Positions 8,565-18,457 of a stretch of DNA of 64,000 bases are shown piece by piece. Source of the stretch: Rubrivivax sp. (lineage in GTDB: Bacteria; Pseudomonadota; Gammaproteobacteria; Burkholderiales; Burkholderiaceae_C); contig JAIXSE010000005.1 of NCBI GenBank assembly GCA_027484825.1, forward strand, positions 1-64,000. Direction: 5' to 3'. How positions within the stretch are numbered: position 1 is the stretch's first letter; each line of letters begins with the position of its first letter. Both the position numbers and the translations under genes were made by a program. The notes under the pieces were generated by a model, which had not been told where the DNA came from, did no database searches, and saw nothing but the letters and a program-made list of their open reading frames with translations.

Positions 8565-9062
8565 TTACAAGCCTAGTGTGCTGCCTGCGAATGAGTCGTT
8601 CGAGCGTTGCTCAATAGCGTCAAACCATTCCAGAGTGGTGGCCTCTTCGCGGGCATTGCGCAGGCTCAATGACGCTCGAGTGGGCGTCCATCGCTTGAAC
8701 ACCAGCAATCCGGGTGCCAGCACCACGCCGATCGGCGACGGCTGACTGCGTTCCACCGCCTCTGCACGATCAAATGCTTTGGCGGCAATAACGTGATCAT
8801 GCAATTGACGCCATTGCACAAAGCGCGGGTGCGCCCGGCGCAGCGGTTCATAGTCGGCCGCCAGCAGGCGCAGACGACGATGGGGCAATGCCCAGCCATG
8901 CAGCGCCTCCAGCAGAGGCGCCTCCGACAGCGGCCAGTCGCTGAAGTCGCTGTCCATCCAGCACAGCTCGCGTCCGCCCTGCTCCGCGCAGCACAGCAGC
9001 ACCTGCCGCAGGAGTTGCTGGATCTCGTCCCGGGATTCGTAAACGCCGTCCTTCAGTTCCAT
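8565..9062 (-). CDS. Conserved hypothetical protein
   Basis: A 165-residue soluble protein with no signal peptide or membrane segment. It starts MELKDGVYESRDEIQQLL, has a region rich in Trp, Leu and Arg (WALPHRRLRLLAADYEPLRR), and ends in an ordinary charged stretch. I do not recognise a catalytic motif. It starts 30 bases after the stop of the uL16 hydroxylase gene on the same strand, so the two are probably one transcript, but that does not tell its role. Confidence 0.7.
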   Translation of the reverse strand: MELKDGVYESRDEIQQLLRQVLLCCAEQGGRELCWMDSDFSDWPLSEAPLLEALHGWALPHRRLRLLAADYEPLRRAHPRFVQWRQLHDHVIAAKAFDRAEAVERSQPSPIGVVLAPGLLVFKRWTPTRASLSLRNAREEATTLEWFDAIEQRSNDSFAGSTLGL

Positions 9063-9092
9063 GATGTCTCCTGCAAGCAGCCGGTGGATGGG

Positions 9093-10370
9093 TCAGTCGG
9101 CCTGCACCCAGCCGTCTTCGGCCCATTGGTCCAGCAAGCTGCGTGCGCCCTCGCTCAGCCGGGCCACATCCGCTGCGGACAGACGACGCTGGTCGGCCAG
9201 TCGGCGCATCAGCGTGGCATCGCGGCCGCCTGCCCGGAAGGCGGCGCCGTTGATGAAGATATGGGCGCTGTCATACATCATCCGGGTGCGGGCATCCAGG
9301 CGGATCGCCACCCCGTCCGCCAAGGCCTCGCCGGCATCGAAGAAGACCAGCGGCTTGGGTTCGGTCAGCGCCTCGCCCAGCGCGCGCTCCAGCGCCAGCG
9401 GCTCGTGCACCGCCTTGAGCACCGCCTCGCGGGCAAAGCTCAGCAGTTGCTCTGGGATCAGCCCCGGGGCCGTGGTGGCCGGCTGGCGAGGGTCGGTGTA
9501 CATGCGGTCGGAGCCAGGGGCGTCGTCCTCATCCCCTTCGTCGGTCAAGCGTACCAGCAGCTCATTGGCCAGTTCCGCGCGCCAGGGGGAGCGGAAACCA
9601 ACGGACGCGGTCATGCAGTCGCCCCCGACCGCCACGCCATCGTGGGCCCAGCCCGGCGGGAGGTAGAGCATGTCGCCAGGCTCGAGGATGAAGTCCTGCT
9701 CCGGTGTGAAGTCGGCAAGCACCTTGAGCGGCACGTCGTCGCGCAGCGCGCCGGTGGTGGCCACGCCGCGCCGGCCGATGTGCCAGTGGCGGCGACCGCT
9801 GACCTGGATCAAGAAGACGTCGTAGGAATCAAAGTGGGGACCGACGCCGCCGCCATCGCTGGCGTAGGACAGCATCAGGTCGTCCAGGCGGGCCTCGGGC
9901 ACGAAGCGGAAGCGGCTCAGCAGTTGATGGGCCGCCGGGACATGCAGGTCCAGGCCCTGGAGCAGCACCGTCCATTGCGGCTTGCTCCAGGCTGGCAGCT
10001 TGGCGATGGGGCCCTTGCGCATGGCCCACCGGTCGTCTGGCTGCTGGCTGACCAGCCGGGACTCCACCTCGTCACTGGCGGCCAGACGGGCCACCGTGGC
10101 ACGGTCGATGGGCGGCTGCACACCGGGCAGCGCCTGGCGCACCAGCAGCGGCTGCTTCTGCCAGTGGCGCTTCATGAACTGCTCCGGGCTCAGCCCGCCC
10201 AGCAGTTCAGTGGGGGCGCTGATGTCGATGCCGCTGGCCGAGGCCGGGGCGGCGGAAGCGGGCTTGGCACTTCTGATGGACTTGGCGGACTTGGACGTCT
10301 TGGCGGCGGCGGTGGCTGCCGTGGCAGTTGTGGCAGGCGTGGCGGTGATCTTGGCGGTCTTGGCAGTCAT
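9093..10370 (-). CDS. Ribosomal oxygenase, uL16 arginine hydroxylase (RoxA/YcfD-like) cupin
   Basis: A JmjC-type Fe(II)/2-oxoglutarate oxygenase of the family that hydroxylates an arginine of ribosomal protein uL16 in E. coli. The core is after residue 75: FMKRHWQKQPLLVR, then the metal triad H-x-D in PHFDSYDVFLIQ and the distal His in LPPGWAHDG, then a winged-helix-like C-terminal dimer region. Total length is 425 residues. The first 75 residues are an Ala/Thr/Lys/Ser low-complexity extension absent from typical members. The ATG at 10370 is used; a more distal start would add an Arg-rich leader that looks non-coding. Confidence 0.88.
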   Translation of the reverse strand: MTAKTAKITATPATTATAATAAAKTSKSAKSIRSAKPASAAPASASGIDISAPTELLGGLSPEQFMKRHWQKQPLLVRQALPGVQPPIDRATVARLAASDEVESRLVSQQPDDRWAMRKGPIAKLPAWSKPQWTVLLQGLDLHVPAAHQLLSRFRFVPEARLDDLMLSYASDGGGVGPHFDSYDVFLIQVSGRRHWHIGRRGVATTGALRDDVPLKVLADFTPEQDFILEPGDMLYLPPGWAHDGVAVGGDCMTASVGFRSPWRAELANELLVRLTDEGDEDDAPGSDRMYTDPRQPATTAPGLIPEQLLSFAREAVLKAVHEPLALERALGEALTEPKPLVFFDAGEALADGVAIRLDARTRMMYDSAHIFINGAAFRAGGRDATLMRRLADQRRLSAADVARLSEGARSLLDQWAEDGWVQAD

Positions 10371-10531
10371 GGCGATATTGTCCCCGGATTGGCCGACGAT
10401 CCGGCACCCCAACCGGGCCCCATCGAGTCGCAATCGGGCCCCGCATATCGATCCGCGCAAATCCCGTTGCGGCGCCCGGTCCATGTCGCCACCCCTGCTC
10501 CGGCCAGATCGGCCCATGCGAGAATTGGCGC

Positions 10532-11053
10532 ATGCAAATCACTGCCCCCTGCGTGGTCTCCCTGACGTGGAGACTGGAAGATGCCCAAGGCCAGTCCGTG
10601 GAAGAACTGAATCCCGCAATGGAATTCTTCTACGGCGGCGATGACCTGTTTGCAAAGGTCGAAGAAGCCCTCGCGGGCCATGTCACCGGCGATGAAGTGA
10701 GCGTCGCGCTCCAGCCGGAAGATGCATTCGGCGACTATGACAGCGCCCTCGTCTGCTTCGAGCCGCGGGACGTGATGCCCGAGAACGTGGTGGTGGGCAT
10801 GCAGTTCGAAGGCCTGCCCGAAGGCGCCTCGACACCCGACATGCCGGCCGACCGCATCTACACGGTCACCGAGGTCTATCCGGAACATGTGGTGCTGGAT
10901 GGGAACCATCCGCTGGCCGGCATCGGCCTGCGCATCCACGTCACCGTCTGCGACGTGCGCGAAGCCACGGAAGAGGAAGTGGAAGCCGGCACCCTCGGGG
11001 ACTCCGGTCTGTCCGTTCTCAACGGCCCGCCGCCGGACGAACCGCTTCACTGA
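10532..11053 (+). CDS. SlyD-like FKBP-type peptidyl-prolyl isomerase
   Basis: A 173-residue FKBP-type prolyl isomerase/chaperone of the SlyD group, cytoplasmic. Features seen: VVSLTWRLEDAQGQSVEE at the N-terminus, the FFYGGDDLFAKVEEALAGH segment, PEDAFGDYD, then an insert-in-flap domain (about residues 75-130) and NHPLAGIGLRIHVTV, the strand that closes the FKBP fold. The histidine-rich metal-binding tail of E. coli SlyD is missing. It diverges from the uL16 hydroxylase gene across 161 bases. Confidence 0.85.
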   Translation: MQITAPCVVSLTWRLEDAQGQSVEELNPAMEFFYGGDDLFAKVEEALAGHVTGDEVSVALQPEDAFGDYDSALVCFEPRDVMPENVVVGMQFEGLPEGASTPDMPADRIYTVTEVYPEHVVLDGNHPLAGIGLRIHVTVCDVREATEEEVEAGTLGDSGLSVLNGPPPDEPLH

Positions 11054-11059
11054 TCAACG

Positions 11060-11092
11060 GCAGCGGGCGGCGGCATGGGAGGCCGCCGCTGC
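11060..11092 (+). terminator. Hairpin after the FKBP gene
   Basis: GCAGCGGGCGGC pairs with GCCGCCGCTGC with one bulge, 7 bases after the stop. It lacks a T-tract, so it is either a weak terminator or an RNA-stabilising hairpin. Confidence 0.4.
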
Positions 11093-11130
11093 GGCCATTG
11101 AAGCGCCATCAGCAGCGCGCAAGCTCCCGC

Positions 11131-11580
11131 TCAGCCCTTCCCGGTGGACCCGAATCCACCCGTGCCTCGTGACGAGGCATCGAAATCGTCCACCAGCCGG
11201 AACTGCGCCTGCACCACCGGCACGATCACCAGCTGGGCCATGCGGTCCATCGGCTGCAGCGTGAAGCTGTCCTGGCCGCGGTTCCAGACGCTGACCATCA
11301 ACTGCCCCTGGTAGTCCGAATCGATCAACCCCACCAGATTGCCCAGCACGATGCCATGCTTGTGGCCCAGGCCCGAGCGCGGCAGGATGATGGCCGCCAG
11401 GCCGGGGTCCGCGATGTGGATGGACAAGCCGGTCGGCACCAGATGGGTCTGGCCGGGGGCGATGTGAAGGGGCTCATCCAGGCAGGCGCGCAGATCCAGG
11501 CCGGCGCTGCCGGGCGTGGCATAGGCAGGCAGATGCTCCGCCATGCGGGCGTCGAGGACTTTCAGGTCAATGGTCGTCAT
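11131..11580 (-). CDS. dut: dUTP diphosphatase
   Basis: Hydrolyses dUTP to dUMP and diphosphate, keeping uracil out of DNA and feeding thymidylate synthesis; homotrimer. Length 149 residues is normal. The five family motifs are all visible: [44 protein letters not shown] and the C-terminal [12 protein letters not shown] arm that closes over the nucleotide. It begins 13 bases after coaBC, the usual coaBC-dut arrangement. Confidence 0.96.
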   Translation of the reverse strand: MTTIDLKVLDARMAEHLPAYATPGSAGLDLRACLDEPLHIAPGQTHLVPTGLSIHIADPGLAAIILPRSGLGHKHGIVLGNLVGLIDSDYQGQLMVSVWNRGQDSFTLQPMDRMAQLVIVPVVQAQFRLVDDFDASSRGTGGFGSTGKG

Positions 11581-11593
11581 ACGGGGCGGCGTT

Positions 11594-12823
11594 TCAGGCC
11601 GGATAAGTGGTCAGGCGCTGGGCGATGTCACGCACCAGTTCGCGGGCCAGGGTGAGCTTGTCGGCGCGGGAGAGTTCCCGCTCGCCGCGGGCATCCACCA
11701 GCACCAGGGTGTTGTCGTCCTGGCCGAAGGTGGCCGGGCCCAGGTTGCCGACGATCAGCGGCACATTCTTGCGCTGGCGCTTTTCGCGGGCATGCTTGAC
11801 CAGGTCCTGGCTTTCCGCCGCAAAGCCCACGCACAGCGGCGGCTGCGGCAGTGCGGCGATGGTGGCCAGGATGTCGGGGTTCTCGGCCAGGGCCAGTTGC
11901 GGCACCTCGGCCTGGCCGGGGGCGGCATTCTTCTTGATCTTGTGATCGGCGGCCTGGGCCGGACGCCAGTCGGCAACCGCTGCCGTCGCAACGAAGACGT
12001 CATTCGAGACCGCCAGCGGCAGCACCGCGTCCAGCATCTCGCGGGCGCTCATCACATCGATGCGGCGCACGCCCTGCGGCGTGGGCAGATGCACCGGGCC
12101 CGCCACCAGGGTCACATCGGCGCCCGCCTCCGCCGCGGCACGTGCGACGGCAAAGCCCATCTTGCCGCTGGAGCGGTTGGTGATGCCGCGCACCGGGTCG
12201 ATGGCTTCATAGGTCGGGCCGGCGGTGATCAAGAGCTTGCGACCGGCCAGCACCTTGGGCTGGAAGTGGGACACCACTAGCTCCAGCAACTGCTGAGGCT
12301 CCAGCATGCGGCCATCGCCGACTTCGCCGCAGGCCTGGTCGCCGTTGCCGACCCCCAGCACCACGGCGCCATCGTCCTGCACCTGACGCAGATTGCGCTG
12401 GGTGGCCGGATGGGCCCACATCTCACGGTTCATGGCCGGCGCGATCAGCAGCGCGCAGCGGTGCGCCGGGCGGGCCAGCGCGGTGAGCGTCAGCAGGTCG
12501 TCCGCACGGCCCTGCGACAACTTGGCGATCACATCCCCGCTGGCCGGCGCGATCAGCATCGCATCGGCCTCACGACTGAGGTTGATGTGGGCCATGTTGT
12601 TGTCCGGTCGTGCGTCCCACTGGCTGGTGTAGACCGGACGGTTGGACAGCGCCTGCATCGTCACCGGCGTGATGAAGGACTCGGCCGCCTCCGTCATGAT
12701 GACCTGGACGGTGGCGCCGGCCTTGACCAGCAGACGGGTCAGTTCGGCGATCTTGTAGCAGGCGATGCCGCCAGACAGGCCCAGCAGCAGATGCTTGCCG
12801 GCCAAGGGGTTGGATTCGGACAT
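11594..12823 (-). CDS. coaBC: Bifunctional phosphopantothenoylcysteine decarboxylase / phosphopantothenate-cysteine ligase
   Basis: Catalyses the two central steps of coenzyme A synthesis from 4'-phosphopantothenate. The N-terminal CoaC flavoprotein domain (about residues 1-190) shows [11 protein letters not shown], the active-site region [11 protein letters not shown] and the substrate clamp motif APAMNREMW. The C-terminal CoaB domain has [18 protein letters not shown] and [12 protein letters not shown], then [21 protein letters not shown] with the ligase lysines. Total 409 residues, normal for the fused enzyme. Confidence 0.96.
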   Translation of the reverse strand: MSESNPLAGKHLLLGLSGGIACYKIAELTRLLVKAGATVQVIMTEAAESFITPVTMQALSNRPVYTSQWDARPDNNMAHINLSREADAMLIAPASGDVIAKLSQGRADDLLTLTALARPAHRCALLIAPAMNREMWAHPATQRNLRQVQDDGAVVLGVGNGDQACGEVGDGRMLEPQQLLELVVSHFQPKVLAGRKLLITAGPTYEAIDPVRGITNRSSGKMGFAVARAAAEAGADVTLVAGPVHLPTPQGVRRIDVMSAREMLDAVLPLAVSNDVFVATAAVADWRPAQAADHKIKKNAAPGQAEVPQLALAENPDILATIAALPQPPLCVGFAAESQDLVKHAREKRQRKNVPLIVGNLGPATFGQDDNTLVLVDARGERELSRADKLTLARELVRDIAQRLTTYPA

Positions 12824-12985
12824 AGCGTGCGACTCTATCAGCGCGGGCCCGGACCGGGTTTTCAGCCGGAACGAACACCGCGGGTCAACTGACCTTGGTC
12901 ATGAGACGGCCCGTGCCGTGCGCCCACAGCGCCTGCAGCGCGCACGGGACAGAACGGAAACACGCCCGGAACCGGACGGATGGTT

Positions 12986-13813
12986 TTACTTGCGGCGGAA
13001 CACCAGGTCCCAAACGCCATGACCCAGCTTCAGGCCGCGGTTCTCGAACTTGGTGAGCGGCCGATAGGACGGCTTGTCAGCGTAGCCCCCGTCGGTGGCG
13101 GTGTTCACCAGGTCCGGGTCGGCGCTGAGCACCTCCAGCATCTGCTCGGCATAGGGCTGCCAGTCGGTGGCGCAGTGCAGGTAGCCGCCCGGCGCCAGAT
13201 GCCGCACCAGACGGGCCACGAACGGCGGCTGGATCAGCCGGCGCTTGTTGTGGCGCTTCTTGTGCCAAGGGTCGGGGAAGAAGATGTGCACGCCCGCCAG
13301 CGAGCCTTCCGGGATCATGTGCTCCAGCACCTCCACCGCGTCATGCTGGAAGATGCGGATGTTGGACAGGTCCTGTTCACCGATCAGCTTGAGCAGCGCG
13401 CCGACACCGGGCTCGTGCACCTCACAGCCGATGAAGTCGTGGTCCGGCAGGGTCTGCGCGATCTGCGCGGTGGCCCCGCCCATGCCGAAACCGATCTCCA
13501 GCACGACCGGCGCCTGACGGCCGAAGACCTGTGCCGTGTCCAGGGGACGCTGTTCAAAGGGCAGCACAAAACGCGGACCCAGCTCGGCCAGGGCCTTGAT
13601 CTGGCCGGTGCCCATGCGGCCGGCGCGGACGACGAAGCTGCGGATGCGCGCGCGGTGCGCAACGCCCTCGGGGCTGTTGTCGCCGTCATCGCCTTGGGCG
13701 GGGGCTGCGGTCACGGCCTCGCTCTGCGCACCGCCGCTGGCAGCTCCGCGGACAGCGTCGTCCTGCGGACCGGCGCCGTTGGGATCGTTGGGAGGGGTGT
13801 TGGGGAGCGACAT
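12986..13813 (-). CDS. trmB: tRNA (guanine-46-N7)-methyltransferase
   Basis: Methylates G46 of the tRNA variable loop using SAM. Seen: [13 protein letters not shown] (SAM site, about residues 105-117), [14 protein letters not shown], and the family signature [17 protein letters not shown] near residue 180. C-terminal TNFE-like region is present as [18 protein letters not shown]. An N-terminal extension of about 65 residues, rich in Gly, Ala and Asp, precedes the fold and includes [14 protein letters not shown]. It lies 95 bases downstream of deoA with a hairpin between. Confidence 0.94.
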   Translation of the reverse strand: MSLPNTPPNDPNGAGPQDDAVRGAASGGAQSEAVTAAPAQGDDGDNSPEGVAHRARIRSFVVRAGRMGTGQIKALAELGPRFVLPFEQRPLDTAQVFGRQAPVVLEIGFGMGGATAQIAQTLPDHDFIGCEVHEPGVGALLKLIGEQDLSNIRIFQHDAVEVLEHMIPEGSLAGVHIFFPDPWHKKRHNKRRLIQPPFVARLVRHLAPGGYLHCATDWQPYAEQMLEVLSADPDLVNTATDGGYADKPSYRPLTKFENRGLKLGHGVWDLVFRRK

Positions 13814-13833
13814 AGGACGGACCAGAAAGGAGA

Positions 13834-13855
13834 CCAGCCTCGGACGCGAGGCTGG
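13834..13855 (-). terminator. Hairpin between deoA and trmB
   Basis: A perfect 9-bp stem CCAGCCTCG/CGAGGCTGG with a 4-base loop, just upstream of the trmB start and downstream of the deoA stop. No clear T-tract follows on the minus strand. It may partly terminate the nucleoside operon or shape the trmB leader. Confidence 0.45.
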
Positions 13856-13909
13856 CAGCGGGGAGATTTTAAAGGGAGGACCTGCGGGCGCGACCGCCCC
13901 GGCCGGAAC

Positions 13910-15229
13910 TCAGGCCAGGCGTGCCCTCACCAGCGGCGCAGCCGTCCAGGGTTCGGCGGCATCGCCAATGGTGATGGCCGCCTGCAGGCGCGCAGCGGCT
14001 GCGTCCGCCGCCGCCACGCTGGCTGCATGCACGAAGGCCAGCGGCTCGCCGGCGGCGACCACGTCGCCCAACTGGCGCACGCCATTGAAGCCCACCCGCA
14101 TGTCCAGCGCGTCGCCGGGCAGGCGACGGCCCCCGCCCAGTTCCACGATGATCAGGCCGATGTCCCGCGTCTGCATGGCGGTCAGGCGTCCGGCCTGCGG
14201 GGCGGGCACCGGGCGGATCACCGGCGCGACGGGCAGATGCCGACCCGGATCGTCCAGCAGGTCCGTCGGGCCGCCCAACGCCGCCACCATCCGGCCAAAG
14301 CGCTCGGCGGCTGCACCGCTGTCCAGCGCCGCCTGAAGCGTCGTGCGAGCGGCTGCGAGGTCGGGCGCGAGGCCGCCCATCAGCAGCATCTCCGCCGCCA
14401 GGGCCAAGGTCAGTTCATGGGTGCGCGGGTCGCGGGGCACACGGCCGGTCAGATAGTCCAGCGCGCCCTGCACTTCCAGCGCATTGCCGATCTCCGCGCC
14501 CAGCACCTGATTCATGTCGGTGATCAGGGCGTGGGTACGCAGGCCGGCGCCCTGCGCCACCTCCACGATGCTGGTCGCGAGTTCCTCGGCAAAGGCCGGC
14601 GTGGCCGCAAAGGCCCCATTGCCGCATTTGACGTCCATGGCCAGGCCCTGCAGGCCGGAGGCGAGTTTCTTGGACAGGATGCTGGCGGTGATCAGCGGCA
14701 CACTCTCCACCGTGGCGGTGACGTCACGGGTGGCGTAGAAGCGTTTGTCGGCCGGGGCCAGGTCGCCGGTCTGGCCGATGATGGCGCAGCCCAGGCCGCG
14801 CACGATCCGGTCGAAGTCCGTGGGAGACGGCGTGGTGCAGTAGCCGGGGATGGCTTCGAGCTTGTCCACCGTGCCGCCGGTGTGGCCCAGGCCTCGTCCG
14901 GCAATCATCGGCACATAACCGCCGCAAGCGGCCACCAGCGGGGCCAGCATCAGGCTGAGCTTGTCGCCGACGCCGCCGCTGGAATGCTTGTCCAGCACCG
15001 GGCCGGGCATGTCCGGCCAGTTGAGCACGCGGCCGCTGTGCTGCATGGCCCGGGTCAGGGCCACCGCCTCGTCACGCGTCATGCCGCGCAGAAAGATCGC
15101 CATGCCGAGCGCGGCCACCTGGCCTTCGCTCCAGTTGCCATCGACCAGACCCCGCACGAAGTGCTGGATCTGGGCCTCGTCCAGCGAATGCCCTTCGCGT
15201 TTGGTGCGGATGATTTCCTGCGCAAGCAT
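13910..15229 (-). CDS. deoA: Thymidine phosphorylase
   Basis: Phosphorolyses thymidine and deoxyuridine to base and deoxyribose 1-phosphate. The 439-residue length matches E. coli DeoA. It starts MLAQEIIRTKREGHSL, as in the family, and contains the signature VLDKHSSGGVGDKLSLML (phosphate and nucleoside site), GRGLGHTGGTVDKLE, and MDVKCGNGAF. The ATG at 15229 is chosen because the reading frame upstream is arginine/proline-rich shadow. Last gene of the nucleoside block; starts 13 bases after deoC. Confidence 0.96.
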   Translation of the reverse strand: MLAQEIIRTKREGHSLDEAQIQHFVRGLVDGNWSEGQVAALGMAIFLRGMTRDEAVALTRAMQHSGRVLNWPDMPGPVLDKHSSGGVGDKLSLMLAPLVAACGGYVPMIAGRGLGHTGGTVDKLEAIPGYCTTPSPTDFDRIVRGLGCAIIGQTGDLAPADKRFYATRDVTATVESVPLITASILSKKLASGLQGLAMDVKCGNGAFAATPAFAEELATSIVEVAQGAGLRTHALITDMNQVLGAEIGNALEVQGALDYLTGRVPRDPRTHELTLALAAEMLLMGGLAPDLAAARTTLQAALDSGAAAERFGRMVAALGGPTDLLDDPGRHLPVAPVIRPVPAPQAGRLTAMQTRDIGLIIVELGGGRRLPGDALDMRVGFNGVRQLGDVVAAGEPLAFVHAASVAAADAAAARLQAAITIGDAAEPWTAAPLVRARLA

Positions 15230-15242
15230 GGACGCGCGACCT

Positions 15243-16019
15243 TCAGTAAGCGCTCTGCACAGCCTGGCTGGCCTGGCCGGCCAGCACGGCCTCGATGTCG
15301 TCCAGCAGACCGCTGGCGCCGAAACGCATGCGGCGCGGTTGCAGGGCCTCGGTGCCCAGCGTGTCGGCCACCTGTTGCAGATAGCCCCGCGCATCGGACA
15401 CCGAGCGGATGCCGCCGCTGGCCTTGAAGCCTGCATGGCCCAGACCGCTGGCCTGGATCTCGGACAGCATGGCGCGGGCGGCCTCGGGCGTGGCGGACAC
15501 CGGGGTCTTGCCGGTGCTGGTCTTGATGAAGTCAGCGCCGGCCATCAGCGACAGGCGGGTGGCTTCCTTGATCAGTTCCTGCGTCTTGAGCTCGCCGGAT
15601 TCGATGATGACCTTGAGCGTCAGCGGACGGGTGGCGTGGCGCACTTCCGCCAGGAATTCGGCAACCTCACTGGCCTTGCCCTGCTGGAGCGCGGCGTATG
15701 GCAACACCACATCCACTTCCTGGCCACCGGCGCTGGCAATGGCTTTGATCTCACCCAGCACGCGCGGCAGATCCAGGCTGCCGTCCGGGAAGTTGGCCAC
15801 GGCGGCCACCTGGATGCCGGCCGGCAGCGCGGCACGGGCCTGCGCCACGAAACGCGGCCACACGCAGACGGCGGCCACCGGGCCGCGGCCCTCGGCGCCG
15901 ATGGCGCGGCGGCACAGCGCCTCAATGGTGGCGGCGGTGTCGCCGTCGTTCAGGCTGGTCAGGTCCAGGCATTGCAGCGCCAGTCGCGCCGCTTGTTCAA
16001 GACTCATCTCGGTCTTCAT
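15243..16019 (-). CDS. deoC: Deoxyribose-phosphate aldolase
   Basis: Cleaves 2-deoxyribose 5-phosphate to acetaldehyde and glyceraldehyde 3-phosphate, the exit of deoxynucleoside catabolism into glycolysis. At 258 residues it is of the E. coli type. The Schiff-base lysine is in ADFIKTSTGK, the second catalytic lysine in GFKASGGIR, and the general acid region is in EVDVVLPYAAL. GGGAG precedes the ATG at 16019 by 8-12 bases. Sits between the purine nucleoside phosphorylase gene and deoA. Confidence 0.96.
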   Translation of the reverse strand: MKTEMSLEQAARLALQCLDLTSLNDGDTAATIEALCRRAIGAEGRGPVAAVCVWPRFVAQARAALPAGIQVAAVANFPDGSLDLPRVLGEIKAIASAGGQEVDVVLPYAALQQGKASEVAEFLAEVRHATRPLTLKVIIESGELKTQELIKEATRLSLMAGADFIKTSTGKTPVSATPEAARAMLSEIQASGLGHAGFKASGGIRSVSDARGYLQQVADTLGTEALQPRRMRFGASGLLDDIEAVLAGQASQAVQSAY

Positions 16020-16056
16020 TGACTACTCCCAGAAGGCCCTGCGGCCCGGACCGCGC

Positions 16057-16914
16057 TCAGGCGCGCAGAGATTCCATGGTGGCCAGCGAGGCCAGCAATT
16101 GACCCAGGAAGGCCGCTGCCCGGTCGCCGGAGGCCTTGGCCTGCTGCAGGGTCAAGGCATGCGTCAGGGCTTCGTCGGACAGGCCGGCGGCCATGTTGGT
16201 GATCAGCGCCAGGCCGCCCACCCGCAAGCCGGCATGGCGGGCCAGGATGGTTTCCGGCACGGTGCTCATGCCGACCGCATCCGCGCCCCAGGCGGAGAAC
16301 ATGCGGATCTCGGCCGGCGTCTCGAACTGCGGGCCCACCGCCCACACATACACGCCCTGCCCCAGCACCAGGTTGTGGGTCTGGGCCACCTTGACGGCCT
16401 GCTGGCGCAGTTCGACGTCGTAGGCGGTGCTCATGTCGGTGAAGCGGTCGTTGCCCGGCAGGCCGGTGAGCGGCGAGCGCTGCGGCGCATTGATGTGATC
16501 GGAGATCATCATCAGGCTGCCCGGCGGCAGGTGCGAACGCAGGCTGCCCGAGGCATTGGTCAGCAGCAGCAGCTTGACGCCCCAGGCCTTGAGGCTGCGG
16601 ATGGCGCCGGCCATGCCGGTGCAGTCGCCGCTCTCGTAGGTATGGGCGCGACCGCGCAGCATCACGACCCGTTGCTGGCCGACACGGCCGACGGTGATCT
16701 CGGCCACGTGGCCTTCGACTTTGGGCTGCGGAAAGGCAGGCAACTGCGCATAGGGCAGGTGCTGCTGGTCCTGCAGCTGTTCAACCGCGCCGCTCCAGCC
16801 CGAGCCCAGCACGACGGCCACTTCAGGGGCGGTGTCGCCGAAGGTGGCCTTGAGGGTGGCGAGGCTGGCGGTGATGGCGGCTTCGAGGGCGGCGCCTTGC
16901 AAGGGCATGGACAT
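16057..16914 (-). CDS. Purine nucleoside phosphorylase (trimeric, PunA/XapA type)
   Basis: Phosphorolyses purine (deoxy)nucleosides to base and pentose 1-phosphate. The 285-residue length and motifs belong to the trimeric class, not the hexameric DeoD class: VVLGSGW (phosphate site, about residue 36), MLRGRAHTYESG, LTNASGSL, FETPAEIRMF with the base-site Glu, and VGMSTVPE. The ATG at 16914 has AAGGAG 6-11 bases upstream, which decides the start against the longer frame. It lies 11 bases after cdd. Confidence 0.94.
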   Translation of the reverse strand: MSMPLQGAALEAAITASLATLKATFGDTAPEVAVVLGSGWSGAVEQLQDQQHLPYAQLPAFPQPKVEGHVAEITVGRVGQQRVVMLRGRAHTYESGDCTGMAGAIRSLKAWGVKLLLLTNASGSLRSHLPPGSLMMISDHINAPQRSPLTGLPGNDRFTDMSTAYDVELRQQAVKVAQTHNLVLGQGVYVWAVGPQFETPAEIRMFSAWGADAVGMSTVPETILARHAGLRVGGLALITNMAAGLSDEALTHALTLQQAKASGDRAAAFLGQLLASLATMESLRA

Positions 16915-16925
16915 GGGGTTCTCCT

Positions 16926-17357
16926 TCAGGCGTTCTTGAGATGGTCGGGGCCGAAGCTGGCGGGCAGCAGCTGCTCCAGCGTCCAGTGGGCGCGCACGCC
17001 GGAGCTGTCGCCGGCGATGACGATCAGGTCGGCCGGCTGCGCAAATTCGCGCAGCTTCTGGCGGCAGCCGCCGCAGGGGGTGATGATTTCGCTGCCAGCC
17101 CCGGTGACCATGACCGCGCGGGCGATGCGGCCGCCGGCCATGATCATGTGGCCCAGCGCGGTGGTCTCGGCGCACCAGCCTTGCGGATAGGCGGCGTTTT
17201 CGATGTTGCAGCCGGCGTGGATGCGGCCATGCTCATCCAGCACGGCGGCGCCGACGAGGTATTTGGAATACGGTGCATAGGACCGCTGGCGCGCATCCAT
17301 CGCGGCCTTCAGCAGTTGCTGCACCAGAGCGTCGTTCAAACCCGGAATCTGCATCAT
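16926..17357 (-). CDS. cdd: Cytidine deaminase
   Basis: Deaminates cytidine and deoxycytidine to uridine and deoxyuridine. A 143-residue homotetrameric-type enzyme: the zinc site is made by C-A-E in WCAETTALG (catalytic Glu) and by PCGGCRQKL; the substrate motif is NIENAAYPQG. Two adjacent ATGs begin the gene (17357 and 17354), preceded by AAGGAAAA; the first is taken. Lies between the transporter genes and the phosphorylase gene. Confidence 0.94.
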   Translation of the reverse strand: MMQIPGLNDALVQQLLKAAMDARQRSYAPYSKYLVGAAVLDEHGRIHAGCNIENAAYPQGWCAETTALGHMIMAGGRIARAVMVTGAGSEIITPCGGCRQKLREFAQPADLIVIAGDSSGVRAHWTLEQLLPASFGPDHLKNA

Positions 17358-17491
17358 CTTTTTTCCTTGCTCTGTGTCTGTACAGGCGACCGGCAAAGCG
17401 CACCTCGTGCGCTCGCGTGCCGACCTCTGCCCGCGCTGCAGTCACCCTGTCCCAAGGGAGCGGGGCATGCGGGGCAGCGCCCCGCAGCGCC

Positions 17492-18449
<958 letters not shown>

Positions 18450-18457
<8 letters not shown>

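Noticed and set aside
12980-15427. 815-residue open frame on the plus strand opposite trmB-deoA-deoC
   Set aside because: Its composition (Arg/His/Gly/Gln-rich) is that of a shadow frame of GC-rich genes. The opposite strand holds unmistakable trmB, deoA and deoC.
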